Shown piece after piece: positions 34,398 through 42,504 of a stretch of 64,000 bases of DNA (position 1 is the first letter of the stretch; each line of letters opens with the position of its first letter). The stretch spans positions 1 to 64,000 of the forward strand of contig JAABTL010000014.1 in NCBI GenBank assembly GCA_011389865.1. The letters are read 5' to 3'. The notes under the pieces are model-generated. The model saw only the letters and a program-made list of their open reading frames with translations. It had not been told where the DNA came from and ran no database searches. The position numbers and the translations under genes are program-made. Source of the stretch: Trueperaceae bacterium (GTDB lineage: Bacteria > Deinococcota > Deinococci > Deinococcales > Trueperaceae).

Positions 34398-35231
34398 TCA
34401 GGCGACGGGGGTCCGCGCCTCCTCGGCCGGGGGACCGCCGGCGGGCGACGCCGCGGCGGCCGCTGGCGCCCCCTCGGTCGCCCCCAGCAGCACCACGCGG
34501 GGACCGTAGGCCGCGCGCAGGTTCTCGGCCGTGTAGACCTCGGTGACGGGCCCCTGAGCGATCACGCGCACGTTGAGCAGCGCCAGCCAGTCGAAGTAGG
34601 TCGCCACCGTCTGCAGGTCGTGGTGGACGGCGACCACCGTCTTGCCCCGCGCCCGCAGGTCCTTGAGCAGGTCGACGATGGCGCGCTCGGTGGTGGCGTC
34701 GACCCCGGCGAAGGGCTCGTCCATGAGGTAGAGGTCGGCGTCCTGCACCAGGGCCCGCGCGAGGAACACCCGCTGCTGCTGGCCGCCGGAGAGCTGGGCG
34801 ATCTGGCGGTCGGCGAACGCGTCCATGCCGACCATCGCGAGCGCCTCGAGGGCCTCGTCGGCCTCGGTGCGGCGCGGCCGGCGGAACCAGCCGAGCCGAC
34901 CGTAGAGGCCCATCGTGACGACGTCGAGGGCGGTGGTGGGGAAGTCCCAGTCGACCGAGGTGCGCTGCGGCACGTAGGCGACCCGGCGGCGCTGCTCGCG
35001 GTAGGGGCGGCCGTGGACGTACACGTGGCCCGCGTTCGGGCGCAGCGCGCCGATGATGCAGCGCAGGAGCGTGCTCTTGCCCGCGCCGTTGGGGCCGACG
35101 ATCGCCGCCAGCACGCCCGGCGGCACGTTGAGGTCGACGTCCCACAGGACCGCCTGGTGCGCGTAGCTGGCGGTCAGGTCCTCGACGTGGAGGGCCAGCG
35201 CCGGCTCATGGACGCCGGCGACGACGGTCAC
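34398..35231 (-). CDS. troB: Metal ABC transporter ATP-binding protein
   Basis: 277 residues. Walker [15 protein letters not shown]-loop PQRTSVDW, signature [15 protein letters not shown], Walker [13 protein letters not shown] and the switch His of VVAVHHDL are all intact. Family features ([20 protein letters not shown]) place it among Mn/Zn uptake ATPases. The C-terminal 30 residues are a low-complexity Ala/Pro tail. GTG start in a GTGA overlap with the binding protein. Confidence 0.95.
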   Translation of the reverse strand: MTVVAGVHEPALALHVEDLTASYAHQAVLWDVDLNVPPGVLAAIVGPNGAGKSTLLRCIIGALRPNAGHVYVHGRPYREQRRRVAYVPQRTSVDWDFPTTALDVVTMGLYGRLGWFRRPRRTEADEALEALAMVGMDAFADRQIAQLSGGQQQRVFLARALVQDADLYLMDEPFAGVDATTERAIVDLLKDLRARGKTVVAVHHDLQTVATYFDWLALLNVRVIAQGPVTEVYTAENLRAAYGPRVVLLGATEGAPAAAAASPAGGPPAEEARTPVA

Positions 35232-36295
35232 GGCAGTCCCCACGCGGCGGCCCAGTCGGCGAGCGCCTCGGGCCACGGCGCCACCTCGCCGCCGAGCGCC
35301 GTGACGATCGTGATGACGTTGTGGCGCAGCATGCCGATCAGGGTGCCCTCGGGCGTCCCCGCCTCGCCCATCGCGTCGCCGAAGAGGGAGCCGCCGATGG
35401 TGACCTCGGCACCGCGGTCGCGGGCAGCCGCCTGCACCGCCTCGATCGTGCGGGAGCTCATGGTGCTCTCGACGAAGATCGCGGGCACGCCGGTGTCCAG
35501 GACGAGGTCGGCCGTCGCGCGGATGTCGGCGATGCTGGCCTCGGACTCGGTGCTGATGCCCTCGATGCCGTGCACCTCCAGGTCGTAGGCGCGTCCGAAG
35601 TAGCGGAAGGCGTCGTGGGACGTCACCAGCGTGCGTTGCGCCTCGGGCACGCTGGCGACGCTCGCCGTCGCCCACGCGTCCAGGGCGAGCAGGCGCTCGG
35701 CGTACGCCGCGGCCCGCGCGCGCGCGTCGTCGCCACACGCCGACCGCAGCTCGGCGATCGCGTCGGCGGTCGGGGCCGCGGCGTACGACCAGAGCTCGGC
35801 ATCGAGCCACAGGTGGGGGTCGGGGCGGCCCGCGTAGGTGTCCTCGCCCTCGAGAAGGTCCGCTTCGGCCGGCACCGAAGCGGCCGCCTCGGCGCTCGCC
35901 GAAGCCGCGGCCGCGGCCAGCGCGAGCGTGGGCACGCGCGACCCCAGGCGGTCGAGCACGGCGCCGAGCTGCCCCTCGAGGCCGAGCCCGTTGTGGACGA
36001 TCAGTTCGGCGCGGCCGAGGCGGTCGACGTCGCCGGCGCTGGCGCGGTAGAGGTGCGGGTCGATGCCCGGTCCCATGAGGTGGACGACGTCGACGCACTC
36101 GCCGCCGACCTCGCGCAGCGTGTCGGCGACCATGGCGGTGGTGGTGACGACGCGTAGGGGCGCCGGCGCCTGCGCCCAGGCGGCGCCGGCCAGCAGGGCG
36201 GCGAGCGTCGCGACCGCGGCCCAGGCGGGGCGGCGGCTCGTGCGGTCGACGTGGGCGCGGTTGCGCGGGGCGCGGTTCTCGGTCGAGCGGGACAT
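35228..36295 (-). CDS. troA: Metal ABC transporter substrate-binding protein (TroA/ZnuA type)
   Basis: 355 residues with a long basic leader and signal peptide ending GAAWA before Q42. The cluster A-I fold shows its metal ligands: His in [12 protein letters not shown], His in RPDPHLWLD, His in [13 protein letters not shown], and an acidic residue in [15 protein letters not shown] (Glu where TroA has Asp or Glu). [16 protein letters not shown] is a TroA/MntC landmark. There is no His-rich loop of the kind seen in zinc carriers, which favours manganese. First gene of the five-gene operon; AAAGGAA precedes the ATG, with promoter and operator just upstream. Confidence 0.93.
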   Translation of the reverse strand: MSRSTENRAPRNRAHVDRTSRRPAWAAVATLAALLAGAAWAQAPAPLRVVTTTAMVADTLREVGGECVDVVHLMGPGIDPHLYRASAGDVDRLGRAELIVHNGLGLEGQLGAVLDRLGSRVPTLALAAAAASASAEAAASVPAEADLLEGEDTYAGRPDPHLWLDAELWSYAAAPTADAIAELRSACGDDARARAAAYAERLLALDAWATASVASVPEAQRTLVTSHDAFRYFGRAYDLEVHGIEGISTESEASIADIRATADLVLDTGVPAIFVESTMSSRTIEAVQAAARDRGAEVTIGGSLFGDAMGEAGTPEGTLIGMLRHNVITIVTALGGEVAPWPEALADWAAAWGLP

Positions 36296-36324
36296 CTCGT
36301 TCCTTTCACGATGCCGACGCTAGA

Positions 36325-36340
36325 TTTCGGCATTCCTAAA
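36325..36340. promoter_or_regulatory. DtxR-family operator at the metal operon promoter
   Basis: On the minus strand TTTAGG-AATG-CCGAAA is an inverted repeat with one mismatch (TTTAGG versus the complement of CCGAAA). It starts 3 bases after the -10 box, so it covers the transcription start. Spacing and the AGG/CC half-sites fit DtxR/MntR-type operators, and the operon encodes such a repressor. Confidence 0.65.
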
Positions 36341-36343
36341 AAA

Positions 36344-36372
36344 AGAATACGAGATGCCCTGGTCGGCGTCAA
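36344..36372 (-). promoter_or_regulatory. Promoter of the metal transport operon
   Basis: TTGACG (36367-36372) and TATTCT (36344-36349), read on the minus strand, with 17 bases between. An unusually AT-rich run for this genome follows. The leader to the troA-type start is about 40 bases. Confidence 0.75.
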
Positions 36373-36388
36373 GCGCCGTGGACGTGCC

Positions 36389-37636
36389 TCAGCCGGCCGC
36401 CGCCCGCGCCCGCAGCAGTTCCCGGGCCAGCGACAGCGAGACGACCAGCGGGTTGGCCGTCAGCGCCCGTTCCATCGCCGCGGGGTCGTCGGCCCAGATC
36501 GCGTCGGCGGCCGCCGCCTGGTAGTCGGCCAACATGCGCAGCAGGCCCAGCTGGTCGCGGGCGAAGCGGCCCTGCGGCTCGGCGGTCACGCGGCCCCCCG
36601 CCACCCGGCACGGCACCTCGACGATGCGCTCGGGATCGAGCTCGGGGAGCGCACCGTCGTTGCGCACGTTGAGCGTCAGGCGCGCCTCCTCCCCGGTCAG
36701 CAGCGTCCGCAGCACGCGCACGGCGAAGTCGCCGAACACCGAGCCGCCGCGGCCGTGGGTCAACCTCGGCGTCTCGGCGCGCGCCTGCGCCTCGAAGTGG
36801 CGGTACATCGCCGGCAGCTCCTCGAGGATGGCCTCGGCCCGCGTCTGGCGTGCGGCGAGCGCGTCCGCGACGCTCGCCTCGCGGTCGTAGTAGTAGGGCA
36901 GGTAGCCGTTGGGCACGCGGCCGTACGCCTCGGTCAGCGCCAGCTGGCGCTTGACCCGCGCGCCCACGTCGGGTCGCGCCCGCAGCGCGTCCGCCTCCGC
37001 GAGCAGGCGCGCGATGCCGTCTTCGCCCTCGATGCGGCACACGCTGCTCCAGGTGGCGTGGTTGAGGCCGACCGACTCGAGCTCGATCGCCGCCGGCGGG
37101 ATGCCGAGGGCGGCCGCCAGGTGCACCCGGTCGTCGTCGGTCTGGTCGCAGATGGCGATGCACGGTACGTCGGTGTGGCGCGCCATCGCCTCCGCCACGA
37201 TCTGGGTGGGGTTGGTGTAGTTGACGACCGTCGCGCCGGGCGCCCAGCGACGCAGGTCGTCGGCGATCGCGCGCATGACCGGCAGCGTGCGCATGGCGAA
37301 GAAGAAGCCTCCGGGGCCGATCGTCTCCTGACCGATGACGCCGAACGCCAGCGGCACGCGCTCGTCGAGGGCCCTCGCCTCCATCCCGCCCTCCCGGAAG
37401 GTGGTGAGCACCAGGTCGGCTCCGTCGAGGGCCCGGGCGCGCTCGGTCGTAGCGCTCAGGCGCAGCGAGGTCCCCTCGACGAGCCGCTGGCCGAGGCGGT
37501 GCACGATGTCGAGTTCCGGCGCCGCGACGTCCATGAGCGCCAACTCGGCGCCGCCGAAGTGGGCGGCCTCCGCCGCGAACGCCTGCAGCAGTCCTGGCGC
37601 GTAGGCGCTGCCGCCGCCGATGATGGCGATCTTCAC
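36389..37636 (-). CDS. GH4 family glycosidase (NAD- and metal-dependent)
   Basis: 415 residues. N-terminal Rossmann motif IAIIGGGSAYAPGLLQAF binds NAD, NYTNPTQIVAEAM and VGLNHATWSSV are GH4 landmarks, and PNGYLPYYYDRE is near the metal site. GH4 enzymes cleave alpha- or beta-glycosides, often 6-phosphorylated, through a redox step at C3 needing Mn and NAD. The usual CN or CDxP metal-site motif reads CDQTDDD here, so substrate class is unclear. GTG start in a GTGA overlap with the kinase; last gene of the operon. The troA-type promoter follows. Confidence 0.88.
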   Translation of the reverse strand: MKIAIIGGGSAYAPGLLQAFAAEAAHFGGAELALMDVAAPELDIVHRLGQRLVEGTSLRLSATTERARALDGADLVLTTFREGGMEARALDERVPLAFGVIGQETIGPGGFFFAMRTLPVMRAIADDLRRWAPGATVVNYTNPTQIVAEAMARHTDVPCIAICDQTDDDRVHLAAALGIPPAAIELESVGLNHATWSSVCRIEGEDGIARLLAEADALRARPDVGARVKRQLALTEAYGRVPNGYLPYYYDREASVADALAARQTRAEAILEELPAMYRHFEAQARAETPRLTHGRGGSVFGDFAVRVLRTLLTGEEARLTLNVRNDGALPELDPERIVEVPCRVAGGRVTAEPQGRFARDQLGLLRMLADYQAAAADAIWADDPAAMERALTANPLVVSLSLARELLRARAAAG

Positions 37637-38589
37637 GTCGTCCCTCCTGGTTCCTCGCGCCTCGGCGCGTCGAGCTGCGCGCGTGTCGGCGCTGCCGACG
37701 CGCCGCCGTAGGCCGTCGTCGCGCGCGCGCCGCACCACGCGCCGCGGCGCAGGCACTCGTCCAGCGGCTCGCCCGCCCACCAGGCGTCGAGGAAGCCCGC
37801 GTCGAAGACGTCGCCGGCGCCGGTGGCGTCGATCGCGTCGACGCGAGGCGCCGCGACGTGGACCGAGGCGCGGGCGTCGGCGCCCCACGCCCCCGCCGCG
37901 CCGTCCTTGACGACGGTGACGCGCCCGGGTCGCAGGGCGGCCAGCCGCGCGAGCGCGGCCTCGGCGGTCGGCGGGGCGCCGTCGTCCCCCTCGCCCGTGA
38001 GGAGCAGGCCCGCCTCGAGGCGGTTGGGCAGCAGCACGTCGGCGGCCAGGGCTACCCGGCGCACCCGCGGGTCGGCGAGCGCGCGGCCGTCCCAGCCGGG
38101 ATCGAACGACACCGTCGCGCCCAGCGCATGGGCGGCGTCGACCAGGTCGGGATCGGCGAGCGCCGCGGGGAAGCCCGCGACGTGCAGGTGGGAGGCCTCT
38201 GCCGCGGGCAGCACCTCGGCGAGATCCGGCGCCGGGCCGGGCGGCTCGAGGTAGGTGACGAAGGCACGGTCCGCCTCGGTGCTGAGGGCGGCGGTGACGG
38301 GCGTGAGCTCCTGGACGGCGCGCAGCGCGTCGATGCCGACGCCCTCACGCGTGAGCGCGTCGCGCAACCAGTCGGCGAGCGCGTCGCGGCCCACGTCGGC
38401 GACCAACCCGACGGCATGGCCCAGCCGGTGCAGCGCGATGGCGGTGATCGCCGAGCCGCCGGGCGCGACCAGGAAGCTCCGCGCGAAGCGCTCCTCGCCG
38501 AGCTCCGGCAGGCGCTCCAGGCCGCCGAACACGAGGTCGCAGTAGGCCGGGCCCCACACGACCGCGCGGACCGCTGCCGGCGGTGTCAT
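37633..38589 (-). CDS. PfkB-family carbohydrate kinase
   Basis: 318 residues. VAPGGSAITAIALHRLG is the sugar-side motif and DATGAGDVFDAGFLDAWW the catalytic one with the GAGD anion hole. VSFDPGWD and LLPNRLEAGLL are typical of ribokinase-like enzymes. It likely phosphorylates the monosaccharide released by the sulfatase and glycosidase. ATGA overlap with the sulfatase above and GTGA overlap with the GH4 gene below. Confidence 0.9.
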   Translation of the reverse strand: MTPPAAVRAVVWGPAYCDLVFGGLERLPELGEERFARSFLVAPGGSAITAIALHRLGHAVGLVADVGRDALADWLRDALTREGVGIDALRAVQELTPVTAALSTEADRAFVTYLEPPGPAPDLAEVLPAAEASHLHVAGFPAALADPDLVDAAHALGATVSFDPGWDGRALADPRVRRVALAADVLLPNRLEAGLLLTGEGDDGAPPTAEAALARLAALRPGRVTVVKDGAAGAWGADARASVHVAAPRVDAIDATGAGDVFDAGFLDAWWAGEPLDECLRRGAWCGARATTAYGGASAAPTRAQLDAPRREEPGGTT

Positions 38590-39947
38590 GCGGGCGGGTC
38601 GGCCGGCGCCGCGTCGGGGTAGGGCGCGGGCGCCTCCGGCAGCCCGAGCGCGGCCATGGCCGCGTGGCGGTAGGGCGACGGCACCGGGCCGCGCAGGATC
38701 GGGTCGTCGGTGGCGCGCATCCAGGCCACCAGCTCGCGTCTCAGTTCGTCCGCCACCGCAGCCAGCGCCGGGTCGGCGATGCGGTTGACTCGCTCGTGCG
38801 GGTCCTCGAGCAGGTCGTAGAGCTCGAGCGGCTGGCGCTCGCGCACGATCTCGTCGATCATGCGCGGCGTGATCGGGCTGCGCAGCACGTCGCCGGGCAC
38901 GTTCATGATGTCGACCTCGAGGTTCGCGATGAGCTTGTAGCGCTCGGTGCGCACGGCGCGCATCGGCTCGTAGGCCGTGTGGAAGGTCTTCTCGGCGAAG
39001 ACCGTGCGCCGGTGCGCGTCGGCGGCCCCGCCGACCAGCAGCGGCCAGTAGCTGCGGCCGTGCAGCCCCTCGGGCACGGCGAGGCCGAGCCCCTCGAGCA
39101 CGGTGGGGACGAGGTCGACGTGGCTGACCAGCGAGCGCGAGCGGCGGCCGCCGGCGATGCCGCGGGCGGGCCAGCGCATGATCAGCGCCACGCCGATGCC
39201 GGCGTCGTACATCGTGGCCTTGGCGCGCGGCATCGCCAGCCCGTGGTCGGTGGTGAAGATCACCCAGGTGTCGGCGGCGTCGTCGCGGGCGTCGATCGCC
39301 TCCAGGATGCGCCCGAAGCCCTCGGCCATAGCGGCGATCGCGCCCTGGACCTGCGCCATCTCCTCGCGCGCCTCGGGGCCGTCGGGCAGGTAGGGCGGGA
39401 CGTCGACCCCGCGCTCGCTGCGCGGCGGCTGGTCGAGGAAGCGGCCGCGGCGGTCGCGGTGCGGCTCGAGGAAGCCGACGTTGAGGAAGTAGGGCGCCGT
39501 GGCGCCGCGCACGACCTCGACGGCGGCCGCGGCGGTGGTGGCGGCGTCGGTGTGGGAGGCGGTGTGGTGCTCGAAGCCGAGCGAGAGCACCTGCTCGGGC
39601 GTGTCGCGGATCACGTGCTGGACGCCGACGTGGGCCGTCGCCCAGCCGGCGTCGCGCAGGATGGTGGCCAGGTGGCGGGCGTCGGGGCGGAGGCGCCAGT
39701 CGAAGGGCGGGTGCGCCAGGCCGAGCATGCCCACGTCGTGCGCGTGGCGGCCGGTGTACAGCGCGGCGCGGCTGGGGCTGCACTGCGGGGCGGTGCAGTA
39801 GGCCTGCTCGAAGAGCACGCCCTCCCGCGCGAAGGCGTCGAGCGCGTCGGAGGGGACGGCCGCCTGGCCGTAGCAGGCGAGGTGGCGCCCGAGGTCGTGG
39901 CAGTCGATGAGCACGAGGTTGGGGCGATCGGTTCCGGTCATCCTCAC
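38586..39947 (-). CDS. Sulfatase (type I, formylglycine-dependent), cytoplasmic
   Basis: 453 residues from the GTG at 39947 (an ATG six bases later also fits). The sulfatase signature CSPSR at residues 56-60 holds the Cys converted to formylglycine. Metal-binding PNLVLIDCHDLG and TTDHGLAMPRAK are present, as is VAAL/HVDLVPTVLEGLG. There is no signal peptide, unlike most sulfatases, so it acts in the cytosol on an imported sulfate ester. C-terminal half carries the family RTERYKLIANL and LYDLLEDPHE. GTGA overlap with the permease. The maturase that makes formylglycine is not in the window. Confidence 0.92.
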   Translation of the reverse strand: MRMTGTDRPNLVLIDCHDLGRHLACYGQAAVPSDALDAFAREGVLFEQAYCTAPQCSPSRAALYTGRHAHDVGMLGLAHPPFDWRLRPDARHLATILRDAGWATAHVGVQHVIRDTPEQVLSLGFEHHTASHTDAATTAAAAVEVVRGATAPYFLNVGFLEPHRDRRGRFLDQPPRSERGVDVPPYLPDGPEAREEMAQVQGAIAAMAEGFGRILEAIDARDDAADTWVIFTTDHGLAMPRAKATMYDAGIGVALIMRWPARGIAGGRRSRSLVSHVDLVPTVLEGLGLAVPEGLHGRSYWPLLVGGAADAHRRTVFAEKTFHTAYEPMRAVRTERYKLIANLEVDIMNVPGDVLRSPITPRMIDEIVRERQPLELYDLLEDPHERVNRIADPALAAVADELRRELVAWMRATDDPILRGPVPSPYRHAAMAALGLPEAPAPYPDAAPADPPA

Positions 39948-40792
39948 CCCTTGACGGAACCGGCGGTGAGGCCCGCCGCGATGCGCTGCTGGAACACCAG
40001 CACCAGCACGACCAGCGGCAGCGTGACGATCATCGCCGCCGCCATGATCTCGGCGATCGGTTCCTGCTGCTCGACGATGCCGGCGAACTGGGCCATCGCC
40101 ACGGGCACGGTCTGGGCACTGGGGTTGGTGACGGTGAAGCTACGCGCCAGCAGGTACTCGTTCCACGACACGATGAAGGTGAGCAGGCCGGTCGTCACCA
40201 GCGCCGGGACCGTGAGCGGCAGCAGGATGCGCGCCAGGATCTGCGCGGTGGTGGCGCCGTCGACGATGGCGGCCTCCTCGATCTCGCGCGGCAACCCGCG
40301 GAAGAAGCTGGTCAGGACCCAGGTCGAGAACGGCAGCGTGAACAGCGGGTAGGCGAAGAGCATCGCCGCCTGCGTGCCGTAGATGTTCAGCTCACGAACC
40401 GTCAGGTAGAGACCGGAGAGGATCGAGATCTGCGGGAACATCGTCATGGCCAGGACCGCGTAGAGCATGGGCGTCTTGCCACGGAAGCGGAGGCGGCCCA
40501 GCGCGTAGGCCGCCAGCGAGCCGGCGGTCAGGGCCAGCAGCGAGCTCCCGCCGGCGACGATGACCGAGTTGACGAGCGAGCTCATGAAACCCGCGTCGCC
40601 CAGCACGTAGACGTAGTTCTTCGTGGTCGGGTCGCGGGGGAACAGGCGGGCCGCCCCGAAGAGGTCGTCCTCGGTCTTGAACGAGGTGGAGAGGGCCCAG
40701 ATGAACGGCGTCAGGGCGTACACGACGATGAGGGCCACCACGAGATAGAAGGGGAGCCTGCGCAGCGATGCCTTCCAGCCGGAGCCGCTCAC
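39944..40792 (-). CDS. Carbohydrate ABC transporter permease, MalG type
   Basis: 282 residues with six helices. FIWALSTSFKTEDDLF, the EAA loop EEAAIVDGATTAQILARILLP and the SVKG C-terminus identify the MalG-like subunit at ordinary length. Works with the upstream MalF-type permease. GTG start overlaps the previous stop as GTGA, and its own stop overlaps the sulfatase start. Confidence 0.94.
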   Translation of the reverse strand: MSGSGWKASLRRLPFYLVVALIVVYALTPFIWALSTSFKTEDDLFGAARLFPRDPTTKNYVYVLGDAGFMSSLVNSVIVAGGSSLLALTAGSLAAYALGRLRFRGKTPMLYAVLAMTMFPQISILSGLYLTVRELNIYGTQAAMLFAYPLFTLPFSTWVLTSFFRGLPREIEEAAIVDGATTAQILARILLPLTVPALVTTGLLTFIVSWNEYLLARSFTVTNPSAQTVPVAMAQFAGIVEQQEPIAEIMAAAMIVTLPLVVLVLVFQQRIAAGLTAGSVKG

Positions 40793-42342
40793 GAGCGGTT
40801 CACCCCCAGCAAGCGGACGTAGGCCACGGCGAAGCCGAAGATCAGGAAGAAGATGAGCACGCCGACGGCGGACGCGTAGCCCGCCTGTTGGTTGTTGATG
40901 AGCACCTGGTAGTTGTAGGTCGACACGCTGTGCAGCGAACGGCCGAACAGGACGTTCAGCAGGTCGAAGACCCGCAGCGCGTCGAGGGTGCGGAAGATCA
41001 GCGCGACCGCGATGGCCGGGCGTAGCAGCGGCAGGGTGATGGAGACGAACTCGCGGAAGCGGCTGGCGCCGTCGACCCGCGCGGACTCGTACAGCTCCTT
41101 GGGGATCACCTGCAGTCCCGCGAGCAGCAAGAGTGCCATGAACGGCGAGGTCTTCCAGACGTCGATCATGATCGCCGACGGCAGCTGCAGCGCCGGGGTG
41201 GTCAACCACGACTGCGGGGTCTCGATGGCCCCGACCAGCATCAGGCCGCGGTTGAGGACGCCGGCGGTGGTGTCCTTGAGCATCAGCTCCCACAGTCTTG
41301 CGGAGACGACGGTCGGGATCGCCCAGGGGATGAGCATCACCGCGCGCATGGCACCGCGACCTCGGAACTCGGAGTGCACCGTCAGGGCGATGAACAGGCC
41401 CAGAAGCAGTTCCAGCGAGACCGAGCTGATCGTGAACACCAACGTGACCCAGATGCTGCGGATCCAGATGTGGTCGAGGGCGTTGACGGCGATGGCGCGA
41501 TCGGGAGCCGTGAGGAGTGGGAGGTTCCAGTGCCAGGCTGTCCGGTACCCCTCGACCAGCAGCTCGCGCGGCAGCGGCTGCCAGCGGATGCCGCCTCGGT
41601 TGCTGCGGGCGCAGGCGCCGTCGTCGCCGAGGCGGCAGGGCACCTCGACGAAGCTGAGGGTGAGGAGCCGGCGGTAGTGCGCGACGCCCACGAAGTTCGG
41701 CACCTCGTCGGAGGCGAAGACCTTGTCCGTGAAGCTGGTGATGATGGTGGTCTCCAGCGGACGGGCGGCGACCAGCAGGAGAATGAGCAGCGCGGGGACC
41801 AGCAGGCTCCAGGCGGTCCGCGCCTCGCGCTTGACGAGCGGCTCCTCGCGCAGGCCAGGAGCCCGTGCCGCGCGCGCGAGACCGCGTCGCAGGAGCGCCG
41901 CGACCGCGGTTGCGACGGCGGGGCCGAGAGCGCCGCCGACCACGGCGAGAAGTGGCGAGGGCGTCGCTGCGATCCAGGGTGTTCCCTGAACGAGTCGCGC
42001 GACGGTGACGACGGCGCCGAGCAGGGCGAGCCAGGTGACGGCGTCGCGGGCCGACCGTGTCGCGCCGACGTCGCGCCGCGCCACGCCCAACGCCAGCCGC
42101 ACGGCGATGAGGCCGAACCCCAGGACGAAGACGGGCAGGATGATGCCGAAGCCGTCCAGGACGGCCATGATCGCCGAGGGACGGTCGTCGCCGAGGGAAG
42201 CGTCGAACGCGCTGCGGACCCCGGCATCGGTGGCGACGGCCAGCACGAGTCCGGCGATGGCGCCGACGCCGATGGCGCCCAGCAGCGCGCCCCAGAGCGC
42301 CGAGCGCGGCGTGACCTGGGCGGGGGATGGGGTCGTCGTCAT
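40789..42342 (-). CDS. Carbohydrate ABC transporter permease, MalF type, with long N-terminal membrane extension
   Basis: 517 residues, about 200 more than common MalF-like subunits. The extra N-terminal part holds about four hydrophobic segments (LWGALLGAIGVGAIAGLVLA, FGIILPVFVLGFGLIAVRLA and two more) before the canonical domain begins at LVPALLILLLVAARPLETT. An enlarged external loop contains two cysteines (CRLGDDGAC). EAA loop: ESARVDGASRFREFVSITLPL. The start MTTTPSP follows a purine-poor leader without a clear Shine-Dalgarno, just after three palindromic repeats. Confidence 0.9.
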   Translation of the reverse strand: MTTTPSPAQVTPRSALWGALLGAIGVGAIAGLVLAVATDAGVRSAFDASLGDDRPSAIMAVLDGFGIILPVFVLGFGLIAVRLALGVARRDVGATRSARDAVTWLALLGAVVTVARLVQGTPWIAATPSPLLAVVGGALGPAVATAVAALLRRGLARAARAPGLREEPLVKREARTAWSLLVPALLILLLVAARPLETTIITSFTDKVFASDEVPNFVGVAHYRRLLTLSFVEVPCRLGDDGACARSNRGGIRWQPLPRELLVEGYRTAWHWNLPLLTAPDRAIAVNALDHIWIRSIWVTLVFTISSVSLELLLGLFIALTVHSEFRGRGAMRAVMLIPWAIPTVVSARLWELMLKDTTAGVLNRGLMLVGAIETPQSWLTTPALQLPSAIMIDVWKTSPFMALLLLAGLQVIPKELYESARVDGASRFREFVSITLPLLRPAIAVALIFRTLDALRVFDLLNVLFGRSLHSVSTYNYQVLINNQQAGYASAVGVLIFFLIFGFAVAYVRLLGVNRS

Positions 42343-42383
42343 GCGGGCTCCGAGGCGCACGGCGCGCGGGCGAGGGCGAGGGG

Positions 42384-42483
42384 GTGCGCCCCGTTCCCGA
42401 TCGCGGGAAGCGGGGCAGGGCGCCCCGCGCCCGATCATGGGAAGCGGGGGGTGCGCCCCGTTCCCGATCGCGGGAAGCGGGGC
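42384..42483. repeat. Three tandem 33-bp palindromic repeats between binding-protein and permease genes
   Basis: Units at 42384-42416, 42418-42450 and 42451-42483. The first and third are identical; the middle one has compensating changes. Each is a near-perfect hairpin (GCCCCG-TTCCCG against CGGGAA-GCGGGGC around the centre). They fill the 162-base gap after the binding-protein stop, where stem-loops often protect the upstream message. Confidence 0.85.
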
Positions 42484-42504
42484 GCACCGGGTGGGGTGGG
42501 AGGA

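Noticed and set aside
42384-42483. Short CRISPR array
   Set aside because: Units of 33 bp follow each other with 0-1 base between, leaving no spacers; they are hairpins in an intercistronic gap.
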